DNA of 64,000 bases from Novosphingobium sp. (GTDB taxonomy: Bacteria > Pseudomonadota > Alphaproteobacteria > Sphingomonadales > Sphingomonadaceae): positions 2,604,001 to 2,668,000 of the forward strand of contig NZ_JBCNLP010000001.1 in assembly GCF_039595395.1 (NCBI RefSeq), read 5' to 3'. Position 1 is the first letter of the stretch, and every line of letters begins with the position of its first letter. The notes beneath the pieces were generated by a model, which was not told the origin of the DNA, made no database searches, and worked only from the letters and a program-made list of their open reading frames with translations. Positions 34,526-43,069 of the stretch are shown piece by piece. A program made the position numbers and the translations under genes.

Positions 34526-35692
34526 TTAATTCATCTGCGTAAACCGCCGCATCTTCCGGTCAAAACGCGCCACGGAGAACCGCTCCGCCTGTTCGACAGC
34601 ATGCCGGGGATCGAAATCGCGCAGGAAGTTCTCCATACGGCTGACGGCCTCGATCAGATCATCGACCTCCTGCCGCGCAAACAGAACCCCCGTGCGGTCG
34701 GGCACCACGCTGTCGACCAGCCCTCCGCGCCCCAGCCCGACAACCGGTCGGCCCGAGGCCATGGCCTCCACCGGCGTCAGGCCGAAATCCTCCTCAGCTG
34801 TCATCACCAGAGCCCGCGCGCGCGCATAGGTCTGGCGCAGCTGCGCGAAATCGAGATGGCTGACAAAGCGGATGTTCGGCCTGGCCCGTGCTTTCAGCGC
34901 CTTCTCCATGCCCCCACTGCCGACCATGACCAGCGGCAGGCCATTGGCGTTGAAGGCATCGACCGCCAGATCGGGCCGCTTGTAGGGCACCATCTGGCCG
35001 ACCCACAGGTAGAAATCGTCGATCTCGCTCGAAGGGCTGAACAGGCTGGTCTCGACCGGGGGGTGGATGACCTCGGCCTCGCGCCGCCAGAATTTGCGGA
35101 TACGCTGCTGGATAAAGCTCGAGTTGGCGGCGAAATGATCGACCCGCGCGCTGGAGCTGACATCCCATTCGCGCAACCGGTGATACATCGTGGGCATCGC
35201 CATCCGGGCCAGCAGGTTCGCCTCCTTGCGATACTGGTGATAGTGGTCCCAGATGTAGCGCATGGGCGAATGGCAATAGCAGAAATGCCGCGCATTGGGC
35301 GCGGTGATCACGCCTTTGGCGGGCCCAGCCTCGCTGCTGATGACAAGGTCGTAATCGGACAGGTCCAGCTCTTCCAGCGCCATCGGCATCAGCGGCAGAT
35401 AATACTGATAGAGCTTGCGCGCATAGGGCAGTTGATTGATGAAGCTGGTGCGGACATTGGCCGCCCTGATCCGCGCGGAGACCGCTGCAGGGTCATAGAC
35501 ATGGGTGAGAATATCGGCATCGGGGTAAAGGCCCAGCAGGCGTTCGAGCACCCGCTCCCCGCCGCGCATCGCCACCAGCCAGTAATGGACCAGCGCGACC
35601 CTGGGCTTGGACCGTCCGCTCGAAAGGATCGCCGGAGGGGCAAAGGAACCGGGGGCAGGGTCGGCCACGAAGCCGGGGGCGAGCAGGTTCAT
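34526..35692 (-). CDS. GT4-family glycosyltransferase (GumH/WbaZ-like)
   Basis: 388 residues from ATG 35692, which overlaps the stop of the Wzc-type gene by ATGA. N-terminal lobe: PRVALVHYWLVAMRGGERVLERLL and SEAGPAKGVITAPNARHFCYCHSPMRYIWD-type motif, characteristic of mannosyltransferases of the WbaZ/GumH family. C-terminal lobe: DDFYLWVGQMVPYKRPDLAV, LVMVGSGGMEKAL and EEDFGLTPVEAMASGRPVV (E-x7-E). It probably adds a hexose to the growing lipid-linked EPS repeat. Confidence 0.9.
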   Translation of the reverse strand: MNLLAPGFVADPAPGSFAPPAILSSGRSKPRVALVHYWLVAMRGGERVLERLLGLYPDADILTHVYDPAAVSARIRAANVRTSFINQLPYARKLYQYYLPLMPMALEELDLSDYDLVISSEAGPAKGVITAPNARHFCYCHSPMRYIWDHYHQYRKEANLLARMAMPTMYHRLREWDVSSSARVDHFAANSSFIQQRIRKFWRREAEVIHPPVETSLFSPSSEIDDFYLWVGQMVPYKRPDLAVDAFNANGLPLVMVGSGGMEKALKARARPNIRFVSHLDFAQLRQTYARARALVMTAEEDFGLTPVEAMASGRPVVGLGRGGLVDSVVPDRTGVLFARQEVDDLIEAVSRMENFLRDFDPRHAVEQAERFSVARFDRKMRRFTQMN

Positions 35693-37815
35693 GTGTAATA
35701 CTCGCTGTATTTGTTGTAATAAAAAGCCGGGTCCTCGCGCGTGAAATAGGCGCGCTTGGTCAAATCGACCTGATTGAGCGCCACCCCCACGACATTGACC
35801 AGGTTCTTGGGCAACCGGCTGCGCGCGGTGCGAATGGCAAAGGAGGATGTCTCGCGCCATTTCGCCACCATCACCACGGCATCGGCCCGCGTGGCCAGCG
35901 TGCGTGTCGCCGCGATCGGCAGGATCGGCGGCAGATCGAGGATGATCCGGTCGAACTTGCCACGCATCCTGTCGAGCAACTGGGCGAAGAGCGGCCCGGT
36001 CAGCAGCCTTTCGGAATCCGCCGAATTGGCGCCCAGCGGGATCACACAGAGCATGCGATCCTGGATCAGATGGTCGATCTCCAGCGCTGCCGTCCCGTCC
36101 AGAATCTCGATCAGCCCCGGATGATCGGGGCCGACATTGAACTGGCGGCTGATCCCGCGACGGCGCATGTCGCAGTCGATCAGCAGGGTGCGCGCGCCGC
36201 CCTCGGCCAGCACATGGGCCAGGCAGCAGGAGGTCATCGTCTTGCCTTCACCCGGCAGCGCGGAGGTCAGCGCGATCACCTGCGCCCTGCCCGTCGTGGA
36301 CTGGTCGATCGCAGTGCCCAACACGCGGAAGGCCTCGGTGAAGGCCGAACGGGGGCTGTCCTGCACCGCCGAGAGCGCGGGCGGCCGCTCGGCATGGACG
36401 GAGGAGAGCAAGGGGATCGAGGCCAGATAGTTTTCGGCCAGATTGTGCTCGACATCATAGGCCGTCGTGATGCCCAGAAACAGCGCATCGGTGACATAGG
36501 CCCCCACCACGCCGACACCCAGCCCGATGACCACCGCAAGCGCGACCACCAGCGGGATGTTGGGCGAGAGCGGCTTGGTCGGCTCCGACGCGAAGGAGAG
36601 GATGCGCGCCATGGGGCGCTCGCTTCCTTCCGCTGCCAGCAACTGCTTGTAGCTGCCCAGATAGGTGTCATAGATCCCCTGCGAGGCCGCCGCCGCACGC
36701 TCCAGCCCGCTGAGCCCCACCATGGCGGCATTGTTGTCGGCCAGCTTGGCGCGCGCGCCCGCAAGGCTGGCGTCGAGCGAGCCCAGCCGTTCCTGCGACA
36801 CATTGCGCTTGGCCTGCAGATTGGACATTACCCGGCCGATTTCCGCCTGAATCCGGCTGCGCACTTCCTGAAGCTGGTTGCGGTTCTGGATCAGCACGGG
36901 GTGATTGGGGCCATAGCGCGCCTCCAGATTGGCGACCTGCCCGGCAAGCTGCCCCTCCTGCGCGCGCAAGGAGGAGATCACCGGAGAATCCAGCGCCTCA
37001 CCCACATCATCGCCAGAGGAGCCCTTGCGCAATTGCTCGATCGCCGTGTCGAGCCGCGCCCGGTCCTCGACGGCAGCGGCGCGTGCCTTGCTGACCTCCT
37101 GATTGTAGACGGAAATCTCCTGCTCGGCCAAAGAGGCGCCCGAGGTGCTGAGCAGATTATGCGCGATACGATAGTGCTGCAAAGCCTCGGTGTCGGCCTG
37201 CGCCTGCTGACGCAGCTTGTCGAGCCGCCCTTCCACCTGCTTGCGCAGGCGCAGGTTGCGCTCCTGTTCGGTGGTCACCTGCCATTTGGCATATTGCCGG
37301 GCATACTCATTCACCACCATCTGCGCCTGCTTGGCGGTCGGCGCGTCATAGCTGATGGTCAGCGCATAGGTCTGGCTGTTGCGGCGCGCCGCGATGCGGT
37401 GCATCAGCGTATCGTACAGGACCGGCGACGGCATCAGGATTCCGGCGGGCAGCGCCTGCACCACCCGGACGGCCATGTCCTGGGATTCGATGATGGCCGT
37501 CTGCGTATCGACCAGTTGCGTTTCGGGCACGGTGGCCGTCGTGTCATCGGGGCCGCTGCCGGGCGACTGCTTGGCGGTGTCGAGCACCATCACCGTCGCC
37601 TCGGCGCGCCAGATTTTGTGCGAGAGGACACTGAAGGCTCCGCCCGCCACCAGGCCGATCGCGGCGCATCCCAGAATGATGCCCAGCCGCCGGCGCAAAA
37701 AGCTGACCGTGCCCACCAGATCGAGCCGGTCCGAGGTGACCAGCGCATGCTCGCCCAGATTGGCGATCGCGGGCGTTTCGCCTTGTTTGGCTACGAGTTC
37801 GCGCGAACCGCTCAT
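35689..37815 (-). CDS. Wzc/ExoP-type polysaccharide co-polymerase and tyrosine autokinase
   Basis: 708 residues. An N-terminal Wzz domain begins with a transmembrane helix near 45-65 (GIILGCAAIGLVAGGAFSVL). A periplasmic coiled coil follows (about 190-400, rich in heptads). A second transmembrane segment (VVALAVVIGLGVGVVGAYVT, about 460) leads to a BY-kinase domain with Walker A TSALPGEGKTMTSC, Walker A' LLIDCDMRRRG and Walker B ILDLPPILP. The tail is a tyrosine cluster (AYFTREDPAFYYNKYSEYYT) for autophosphorylation. The start has a GAGGT ribosome site. It controls EPS chain length and export through the inner membrane. Confidence 0.94.
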   Translation of the reverse strand: MSGSRELVAKQGETPAIANLGEHALVTSDRLDLVGTVSFLRRRLGIILGCAAIGLVAGGAFSVLSHKIWRAEATVMVLDTAKQSPGSGPDDTTATVPETQLVDTQTAIIESQDMAVRVVQALPAGILMPSPVLYDTLMHRIAARRNSQTYALTISYDAPTAKQAQMVVNEYARQYAKWQVTTEQERNLRLRKQVEGRLDKLRQQAQADTEALQHYRIAHNLLSTSGASLAEQEISVYNQEVSKARAAAVEDRARLDTAIEQLRKGSSGDDVGEALDSPVISSLRAQEGQLAGQVANLEARYGPNHPVLIQNRNQLQEVRSRIQAEIGRVMSNLQAKRNVSQERLGSLDASLAGARAKLADNNAAMVGLSGLERAAAASQGIYDTYLGSYKQLLAAEGSERPMARILSFASEPTKPLSPNIPLVVALAVVIGLGVGVVGAYVTDALFLGITTAYDVEHNLAENYLASIPLLSSVHAERPPALSAVQDSPRSAFTEAFRVLGTAIDQSTTGRAQVIALTSALPGEGKTMTSCCLAHVLAEGGARTLLIDCDMRRRGISRQFNVGPDHPGLIEILDGTAALEIDHLIQDRMLCVIPLGANSADSERLLTGPLFAQLLDRMRGKFDRIILDLPPILPIAATRTLATRADAVVMVAKWRETSSFAIRTARSRLPKNLVNVVGVALNQVDLTKRAYFTREDPAFYYNKYSEYYT

Positions 37816-37867
37816 GGTTTACCTCCATCGCTCGGTCTCATGGTGCTGAAGCGGTTGCGGATTTGCC

Positions 37868-39364
37868 TCACAGCACGATCCTCACACCCAGAGAGCCGGA
37901 AAAGCCGCTGTAGGAGCGCCCCGAAGCGCCCCCCCATTGCTGGCGCCAGCCTGCCTGTGCCAACAGGCCGACATTGCGCGTCAGCCGATAATGCGCCCCG
38001 GCGCTCGCCTCGACACGGCGGTCGGAGCGCGGCAGGCCGCGATAATCTTCCTGCGTAAAGGCACCATGGGCCTCGACCAGCAGTCGATGCCCCAACGCGC
38101 GCTGCGCCTTGAGGTCGATGTTGCTGCGCACGATGGCCGGCACATTCGAGAGCGGGCTGGCATCAATGTCGCGCCGACCGGCTGCCGTCAGCCGCCACGT
38201 CGGGGTCGGCGTCCAGTTGGCCGCCAGCTTGTAACTGATGCCGCTGACCGGCGGCGCGGCGGAGGCCTGGAAGGTCTGCCGCATATAGCCGGCGGCGGCC
38301 TCCACATCCACGACCGAGGTCACCGCGACATGCACCCCGGCCAGCACCGCATAACCGCTGGAATTGCGGGCGTAGCCAAGGTTCTGCGCATAGGCGACCT
38401 CATTGACGCTCACTTCGGAATAGAGCCGCAACGCGGGCGACAGCCGGTATTGCGTCTCCAGCATGCCCTGGCGGACCGTGACATTGCGATAGGACAGATC
38501 GATGGGGACGCCCTGCACCGCAGCCTTCAGATAATCCTGCGTGCGCAGCGATCCATCGAACGCGACCTCCAGAACGCCGCCGCTGCGGGCGATCCGGGCA
38601 TGGAACTGCCGCCTGTTGTAAAGCACCGGATGATCGGTGGAAAACTGGTTGAACTGGTCGCCCGCCGTGCCGCGCATCTCATAGCCGCGCCCCAGCTCGC
38701 CATCGGCGTTCACGGTGATCCGGTGGGCAAGGTCCAGCCTGACGCGCGCGCCGCCGTAATAGGTCGAGGTGTCCTCGGCGCCGGTCCTGGCATAGCGCTG
38801 CAGCGTTCCCCCCGCCGTCAGCTCGGCCATATGGCGCGCGGTGTTTGTGCCCAGATGCAGATCGGATTGCAGAATGCCGATGGTATCGGACCGTCTGTCG
38901 GTGTCGACGTTGTAGATGTTGGAATTGCCCTGCCCCTGAAGCGTGGTTTCATCGCGCAGCACCAGTTCCTTGCCCAGCGGCACGCCCGGACTGTTTTCCG
39001 GATCGAACATCTCGGTGGGCGTGAGCACCCGCGTCGCCTGGGCACCGGCAGCGCGCGGCAGGGCCAGCAGCGCCAGCAGCAGCGTGAGGCGCGTGATCAA
39101 GGTCGGCGCCCGGCGCCTGGCCTTGCCGGACATCACATAGATCACGCGGTTGGCGACAATCTCGCGCCGCTCCTCACCAGCGGTCAGCAGAACCACCAGC
39201 AAGCGCGCCAGTTGCCATAGCTCGGCAAACCAGCCCGGCGCGACCGGGTGAGTGCGCCTGCGCCGCCGGGGCGGAGCGCTCTTTTCGCTGAGGTCGGGCA
39301 GGCGGATGATCGCTTGGCCCCTTTGAGGGACACCGTCCTTTCGCATGGATCTCCGGCCCGCCAT
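37868..39364 (-). CDS. outer-membrane beta-barrel protein of the EPS locus
   Basis: The body is a BBP2-type barrel of about 420 residues with alternating strands, ending in a phenylalanine/leucine-rich strand (SYSGFSGSLGVRIVL). The start is ambiguous. ATG 39364 overlaps the stop of the priming transferase (TGATG coupling) and gives 498 residues with a basic 77-residue N-terminal extension (PPRRRRRTHP). ATG 39133 gives a textbook signal peptide at once (MSGKARRRAPTLITRLTLLL then LALLALPRAAGA) and 421 residues. The barrel may be an EPS porin or an assembly factor; comparable proteins sit in other sphingomonad EPS clusters. Confidence 0.8.
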   Translation of the reverse strand: MAGRRSMRKDGVPQRGQAIIRLPDLSEKSAPPRRRRRTHPVAPGWFAELWQLARLLVVLLTAGEERREIVANRVIYVMSGKARRRAPTLITRLTLLLALLALPRAAGAQATRVLTPTEMFDPENSPGVPLGKELVLRDETTLQGQGNSNIYNVDTDRRSDTIGILQSDLHLGTNTARHMAELTAGGTLQRYARTGAEDTSTYYGGARVRLDLAHRITVNADGELGRGYEMRGTAGDQFNQFSTDHPVLYNRRQFHARIARSGGVLEVAFDGSLRTQDYLKAAVQGVPIDLSYRNVTVRQGMLETQYRLSPALRLYSEVSVNEVAYAQNLGYARNSSGYAVLAGVHVAVTSVVDVEAAAGYMRQTFQASAAPPVSGISYKLAANWTPTPTWRLTAAGRRDIDASPLSNVPAIVRSNIDLKAQRALGHRLLVEAHGAFTQEDYRGLPRSDRRVEASAGAHYRLTRNVGLLAQAGWRQQWGGASGRSYSGFSGSLGVRIVL

Positions 39365-40245
39365 CAGCATGCTCCCTTGCGCGTGAACACAGCAGGCAAG
39401 GTGGACAGCAGCAGCTTGCCGTCGAAGAGGAAGGAACGACGGCGCAGATAGAGCCGGTCTGCGGCAACCCTGCGGTGATAGGATGTGTCGCTGCGCCCGC
39501 TGACCTGCCAGACGCCGGTCAGGCCTGGCTTGCACTGCAGATAGCAGTCCGCATAACGGCCATAGCACTGCAGTTCGTCCTGCACGATCGGGCGCGGACC
39601 AACCAGCGACATCGTGCCGTCGATCACATTGAAAAGCTGGGGCAGCTCATCGAGGCTGCTGCTGCGCAGAAAGCTGCCAAACCATGTCACGCGCGGATCG
39701 CGGGACAGCTTGCGGTGATGGGCCCATTCGCTGCGCAGGGCGGGATTGTCATTCAGCAACTGCGCCAGCCGACTCTCCGCGTCGCGGTGCATCGAACGCA
39801 ATTTGTAGCATTTGAACGCCTTGCCGTTCCGGCCGATGCGGCTGTGCGCGAAAAAGGGCGCCCCGCCATCCGTCAGCCAGATGATGATCGCCAAACCCAG
39901 GATCAGAGGCAGGCACAGCACCAGCAAACTCACGGCACCGACCAGGTCCCTTGCCCGCGCCAGCCGTTCCTGCGCCGATGCGGCCTGGCCCGGCACGGGG
40001 CGGCGCATGGCCGGTTGCGGGATCGCCCCGATCACCCTGCCCCATGGCTCACTCGGGACTTTCGTGATCATCGGGCGGCGATCCCCGTGCCAGTCCACGC
40101 CCGGCCGGTCCTCATCGAGGATGAGCGCTTTCTCTTCCGGCGATGACGGCGACCAGAGCAACAGGATGGGGGGCACCGCGATGAGTGCCTGACCGCCATC
40201 TTGCAGATCTGTTCGTGTGGTCAGCATAGGATGTGACACCACCAT
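39364..40245 (-). CDS. undecaprenyl-phosphate sugar phosphotransferase (ExoY/WcaJ type)
   Basis: 293 residues. The variable N-terminus (1-95) lacks the four-helix region of long WbaP proteins, so this is the short monotopic type. The single hydrophobic segment is LVGAVSLLVLCLPLILGLAIII (about 101-122). The catalytic domain shows the invariant KCYKLRSM, FLRSSSLDELPQLFNV, SLVGPRPI and KPGLTGVWQVSGRSD. It starts EPS synthesis by transferring sugar-1-phosphate to undecaprenyl phosphate. It is the first gene of the minus-strand operon that continues with the beta-barrel gene, and it is divergent from the Wza-like export gene. Confidence 0.93.
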   Translation of the reverse strand: MVVSHPMLTTRTDLQDGGQALIAVPPILLLWSPSSPEEKALILDEDRPGVDWHGDRRPMITKVPSEPWGRVIGAIPQPAMRRPVPGQAASAQERLARARDLVGAVSLLVLCLPLILGLAIIIWLTDGGAPFFAHSRIGRNGKAFKCYKLRSMHRDAESRLAQLLNDNPALRSEWAHHRKLSRDPRVTWFGSFLRSSSLDELPQLFNVIDGTMSLVGPRPIVQDELQCYGRYADCYLQCKPGLTGVWQVSGRSDTSYHRRVAADRLYLRRRSFLFDGKLLLSTLPAVFTRKGAC

Positions 40246-40476
40246 CTCAGTGAAAAAGCGGGTCCGCTCGGGACCATCTCACCCGTAACGATTTCCCAAT
40301 TTCCCACCGCGCACAACCGAGCATCCGATGTAGGGGCGCCTACTCAAAGTGGTTAAGAAAACATGAGCATCCGCACTGCGGCCATCACTCAGAATAGCGA
40401 TTTCGGGTGACCGCCACCGCGGCTATGATGCCGGGACAACTGTAGCCAGAAGACCTCTGGTGCGAGGAGACGGCGC
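40246..40476. promoter_or_regulatory. divergent promoter region between priming transferase and Wza-like genes
   Basis: 231 bases, AT-richer around 40290-40400, serving two divergent EPS operons. No confident operator is seen. A plausible partner is the LuxR-type regulator encoded 1.1 kb to the right. Confidence 0.4.
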
Positions 40477-41088
40477 ATGAAGACCATCGCCAGACTTTTG
40501 CATTCCCGCTCGCGGCAAGCTGTCACGGCAGCCTGTCTGGGGCTGATCAGCCTGACCGCCTTGTCCAGTCCGCTGGGGGCCAATGCGCCGCGCATGACCG
40601 TCGCGCAGCTCAACGGGGAATTGCGGACGGGCTATCAGATCGGCGCGGGCGACCGGCTGCGCATCACCGTCTTCGACGAACCGAACCTGACGAATGATTA
40701 TGTCGTGAACGAGAGCGGCGCCGTCGCCGTGCCGTTGATCGATGAAGTACCGGCAAACCAGCTCACGACCTCGCAGCTCGCGGGCAAGATCGCCGAGAAG
40801 CTGAAGACCGGTGGCTATGTGCTGACCCCAAAGGTCGCGGTCGAGATCCTCAAGCACCGGCCCTTCTACATTCTGGGCGAAGTCGCCAAGCCGGGTGAGT
40901 ATCCCTATACCGGCGATCTCACGCTTGCTCAGGCCGTCGCGACGGCCGGCGGTTACACCGCGCGGGCGGACACGCATTCCATCAGGATCCAGCGCGGGAC
41001 AGGGGAGCAGCCTGCCCAGGTCAAGCTGGATGCTCCGCTGCGGATTGCGCCGGGCGACACGATCATCATCAAGGAAGCGTTTTTCTGA
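40477..41088 (+). CDS. polysaccharide export protein (Wza/GumB-like)
   Basis: 203 residues from ATG 40477 with a GAGGAG ribosome site. Signal peptide near 10-36 (AVTAACLGLISLTALSSPLGANA); no lipobox cysteine is obvious. The poly-export domain YQIGAGDRLRITVFDEPNLT is followed by a SLBB domain (FYILGEVAKPGEYPYTGDLT, LAQAVATAGGYTARAD). This is short for Wza (about 350) but normal for GumB-type proteins. It forms the periplasmic and outer-membrane exit for EPS together with the Wzc-type protein. Confidence 0.92.
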   Translation: MKTIARLLHSRSRQAVTAACLGLISLTALSSPLGANAPRMTVAQLNGELRTGYQIGAGDRLRITVFDEPNLTNDYVVNESGAVAVPLIDEVPANQLTTSQLAGKIAEKLKTGGYVLTPKVAVEILKHRPFYILGEVAKPGEYPYTGDLTLAQAVATAGGYTARADTHSIRIQRGTGEQPAQVKLDAPLRIAPGDTIIIKEAFF

Positions 41089-41185
41089 TATTTAAGAAAA
41101 TTCAAATTCCGATTTAAAATCGACATTCACTATCCGCGAAGTAAAGCGTCAAACATTCAGGATTGGGCCTGCCGATGGGCGGGAT

Positions 41186-41313
41186 GGCGCTGGAAGCCAG
41201 CGCCCTGCCCCGACTCATATCCCAAAAACCTTGATCTGGAATGGCTTTTACCGTCGCTTCAACCACACCGAATGTCACGCGGCGGGCGGCATCATCACGA
41301 TGCTGCCCGTTTT
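41186..41313 (+). terminator. two hairpins after the export gene
   Basis: First hairpin: GGCGCTGG (41186-41193) and CCAGCGCC (41197-41204), a perfect stem over AAG. Second: GGGCGGCATC (41284 onward) with GATGCTGCCC (ending 41308), one G-T wobble, followed by GTTTTC, so it has the better intrinsic-terminator form for plus-strand transcripts. Confidence 0.5.
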
Positions 41314-41593
41314 CGTACAGGAGTGTCTTATTTTGGGATGGTTACCCCCCTCCAAATAGCCTATCCTAAAGGAGTAGATTTGAACCACAAACATCTGTTT
41401 TAGTGATGCATTTCACCTCTTCCTCTAGTTAACAATGCGTAACCACAAGTTGGTTGATTTCAATTTCCGCATGCAGCATCCTCAAAATCGAGAACGATGT
41501 TCGGAGTCGCACCGAACAGGCATGCCGATAAATGGGGGGCATGGCCAAAATCACATAATTGGCCTGGCGGAGATACGAGATCGGGGAAACGAA
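41314..41593. other. AT-rich region upstream of the EPS response regulator
   Basis: About 280 bases without a gene. It is notably AT-rich for this genome (AACATCTGTTTTAGTGATGC-like stretches) and probably contains the regulator's promoter. The in-frame ORF extends back to 41435, but the stretch before ATG 41594 lacks coding character. Confidence 0.4.
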
Positions 41594-42304
41594 ATGCGTA
41601 CAGATGTCTGCATTGTCAGCGAGTATGAAATCTCCCGCGAGGGGTTGAAAAACATCCTCAAATCAGAGGGTTTCAAGATCGTAGACCTGTTCGCGACCGT
41701 GACCGAAGCCGTGGAATCCAGCCTTCCTCAGGATATATTCATCGTCCTTGATGGCTTTCCGGTCAGTGATCAGGCCGGGTTGGTCAAGGATATATTGGCG
41801 CGCTTCCAGACGTCGCTGGTCACGGTTCTTTCCGAACGCTTCGATGTCAACGCGATGATTTCCTGTTTTCAGAACGGCGCCAAAGGCTACATCGTCCGTT
41901 CCATGAAAGCCCTGCCGATGACCACGTCGCTGCGGCTCGCCGCGATGGGTGAAAGGGTCTTTCCTTCCGATCTGGTCGATCTGTTCAACCGGCAGCCGCT
42001 TGGCGAACTGCAAACCGCCGAACCGACCCGCATCGCCTTTTCTGGCGCCGAGGCCGTGAAGAGCGGTGGAGAGATGCCCGCCGCCATGGACCAGACCCCC
42101 CTTTCCCCGCGTGAGCGCGACGTGCTGCGCTGCCTGATGGCAGGCTATTCGAACAAGCTCATTGCCCGGCGGCTGGTGGTCTGCGAAGCGACGGTCAAGG
42201 TCCATGTGAAGGCGATCCTGCGCAAGCTGAATGTGAACAACCGGACGCAGGCGGCGATCTGGGCCAGTTCACGCGGGATCTCGGACGCGCGTCTCGCGCC
42301 CTGA
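41594..42304 (+). CDS. LuxR/NarL-type response regulator, degenerate receiver
   Basis: 236 residues from ATG 41594 with a GGGGAAACGAA ribosome region. The N-terminal receiver-like domain has an Asp at the expected site (VLDGFP, Asp53), but the usual acidic pair is S9-E10 and the conserved Lys after GAKGY is Arg (GYIVRSM), so normal phosphorylation is doubtful. The C-terminal GerE HTH is canonical: LSPRERDVLRCLMAGYSNKL, IARRLVVCEATVKVHVKAIL, RKLNVNNRTQAAIWA. Position at the end of the EPS locus suggests it controls EPS genes. No histidine kinase is nearby. Confidence 0.88.
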   Translation: MRTDVCIVSEYEISREGLKNILKSEGFKIVDLFATVTEAVESSLPQDIFIVLDGFPVSDQAGLVKDILARFQTSLVTVLSERFDVNAMISCFQNGAKGYIVRSMKALPMTTSLRLAAMGERVFPSDLVDLFNRQPLGELQTAEPTRIAFSGAEAVKSGGEMPAAMDQTPLSPRERDVLRCLMAGYSNKLIARRLVVCEATVKVHVKAILRKLNVNNRTQAAIWASSRGISDARLAP

Positions 42305-42424
42305 AAGGGTGCCGGGATCACCTCCGCCGGATGGTTTTCTTTTCCATTCGGCCACCATCCCCTTGGCCAGTCGCGGCGCGATGCCTTATAAGCCTCACTC
42401 GCAGCGACAGCTATGGGGCCAATC

Positions 42425-43003
42425 ATGACACAACTCCCTCCGGACTCGATCGCGACGCTCACCCTGAGCGAGATCGCCCAGCAGGCCGCCGAGGGCAAAC
42501 TGCCGCCCGTCGAGAGCTGGAACCCGGCCCATTGCGGCGACAGCGCGATGCGCATTCTGGCCGATGGCACATGGCTGCATGAGGGCTCACCGATAGGGCG
42601 GCCCAGCATGGTGCGCCTGTTCTCCACCGTGCTGCGGCGTGAGCAAGACGGCAGCCATGTGCTGGTTACCCCGGTCGAAAAACTGTCCATCGCGGTCGAG
42701 GATGCGCCCTTCATCGCGGTCGAGGTCAAAAGCGAGGGTGAAGGCAAAACACGGTGCCTGGCTTTCCGCACCAATGTCGGCGATCTGGTCGTGGCGGGGC
42801 CCGATCATCCGCTGGTGCTTGAGGACAGAGGCCATGGCGCCCGCCTCTATCTGCGCGTGCGCGGCGGCCTTGATGCGCTGGTCGGGCGGCCCGCCTGGTA
42901 CGAACTGGCCAATCTCGCGATCGACGAGGAAAAGGGCCCGGACGGCGGCATCGGCCTGTGGAGCGACGGCCTGTTCTTCCCGCTGGGCACGACGGAGTTG
43001 TAA
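42425..43003 (+). CDS. DUF1285 domain protein
   Basis: 192 residues from ATG 42425. It matches the DUF1285 pattern: early PPVESWNPAHCGDSAMRILADG, LHEGSPIGRPSMVRLFSTVL, YLVTPVEKLSI-like segment (here VLVTPVEKLSIAVEDAPF) and C-terminal YLRVRGGLDALVGRPAWYEL. It is soluble and the function of the family is unknown. It stands alone after the EPS region. Confidence 0.85.
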   Translation: MTQLPPDSIATLTLSEIAQQAAEGKLPPVESWNPAHCGDSAMRILADGTWLHEGSPIGRPSMVRLFSTVLRREQDGSHVLVTPVEKLSIAVEDAPFIAVEVKSEGEGKTRCLAFRTNVGDLVVAGPDHPLVLEDRGHGARLYLRVRGGLDALVGRPAWYELANLAIDEEKGPDGGIGLWSDGLFFPLGTTEL

Positions 43004-43069
43004 TCGCAGGGGCTGACGCGGCGCCCGACCTTCATTTTTTTGACATGATGAAATTATATCGCCCCGATC

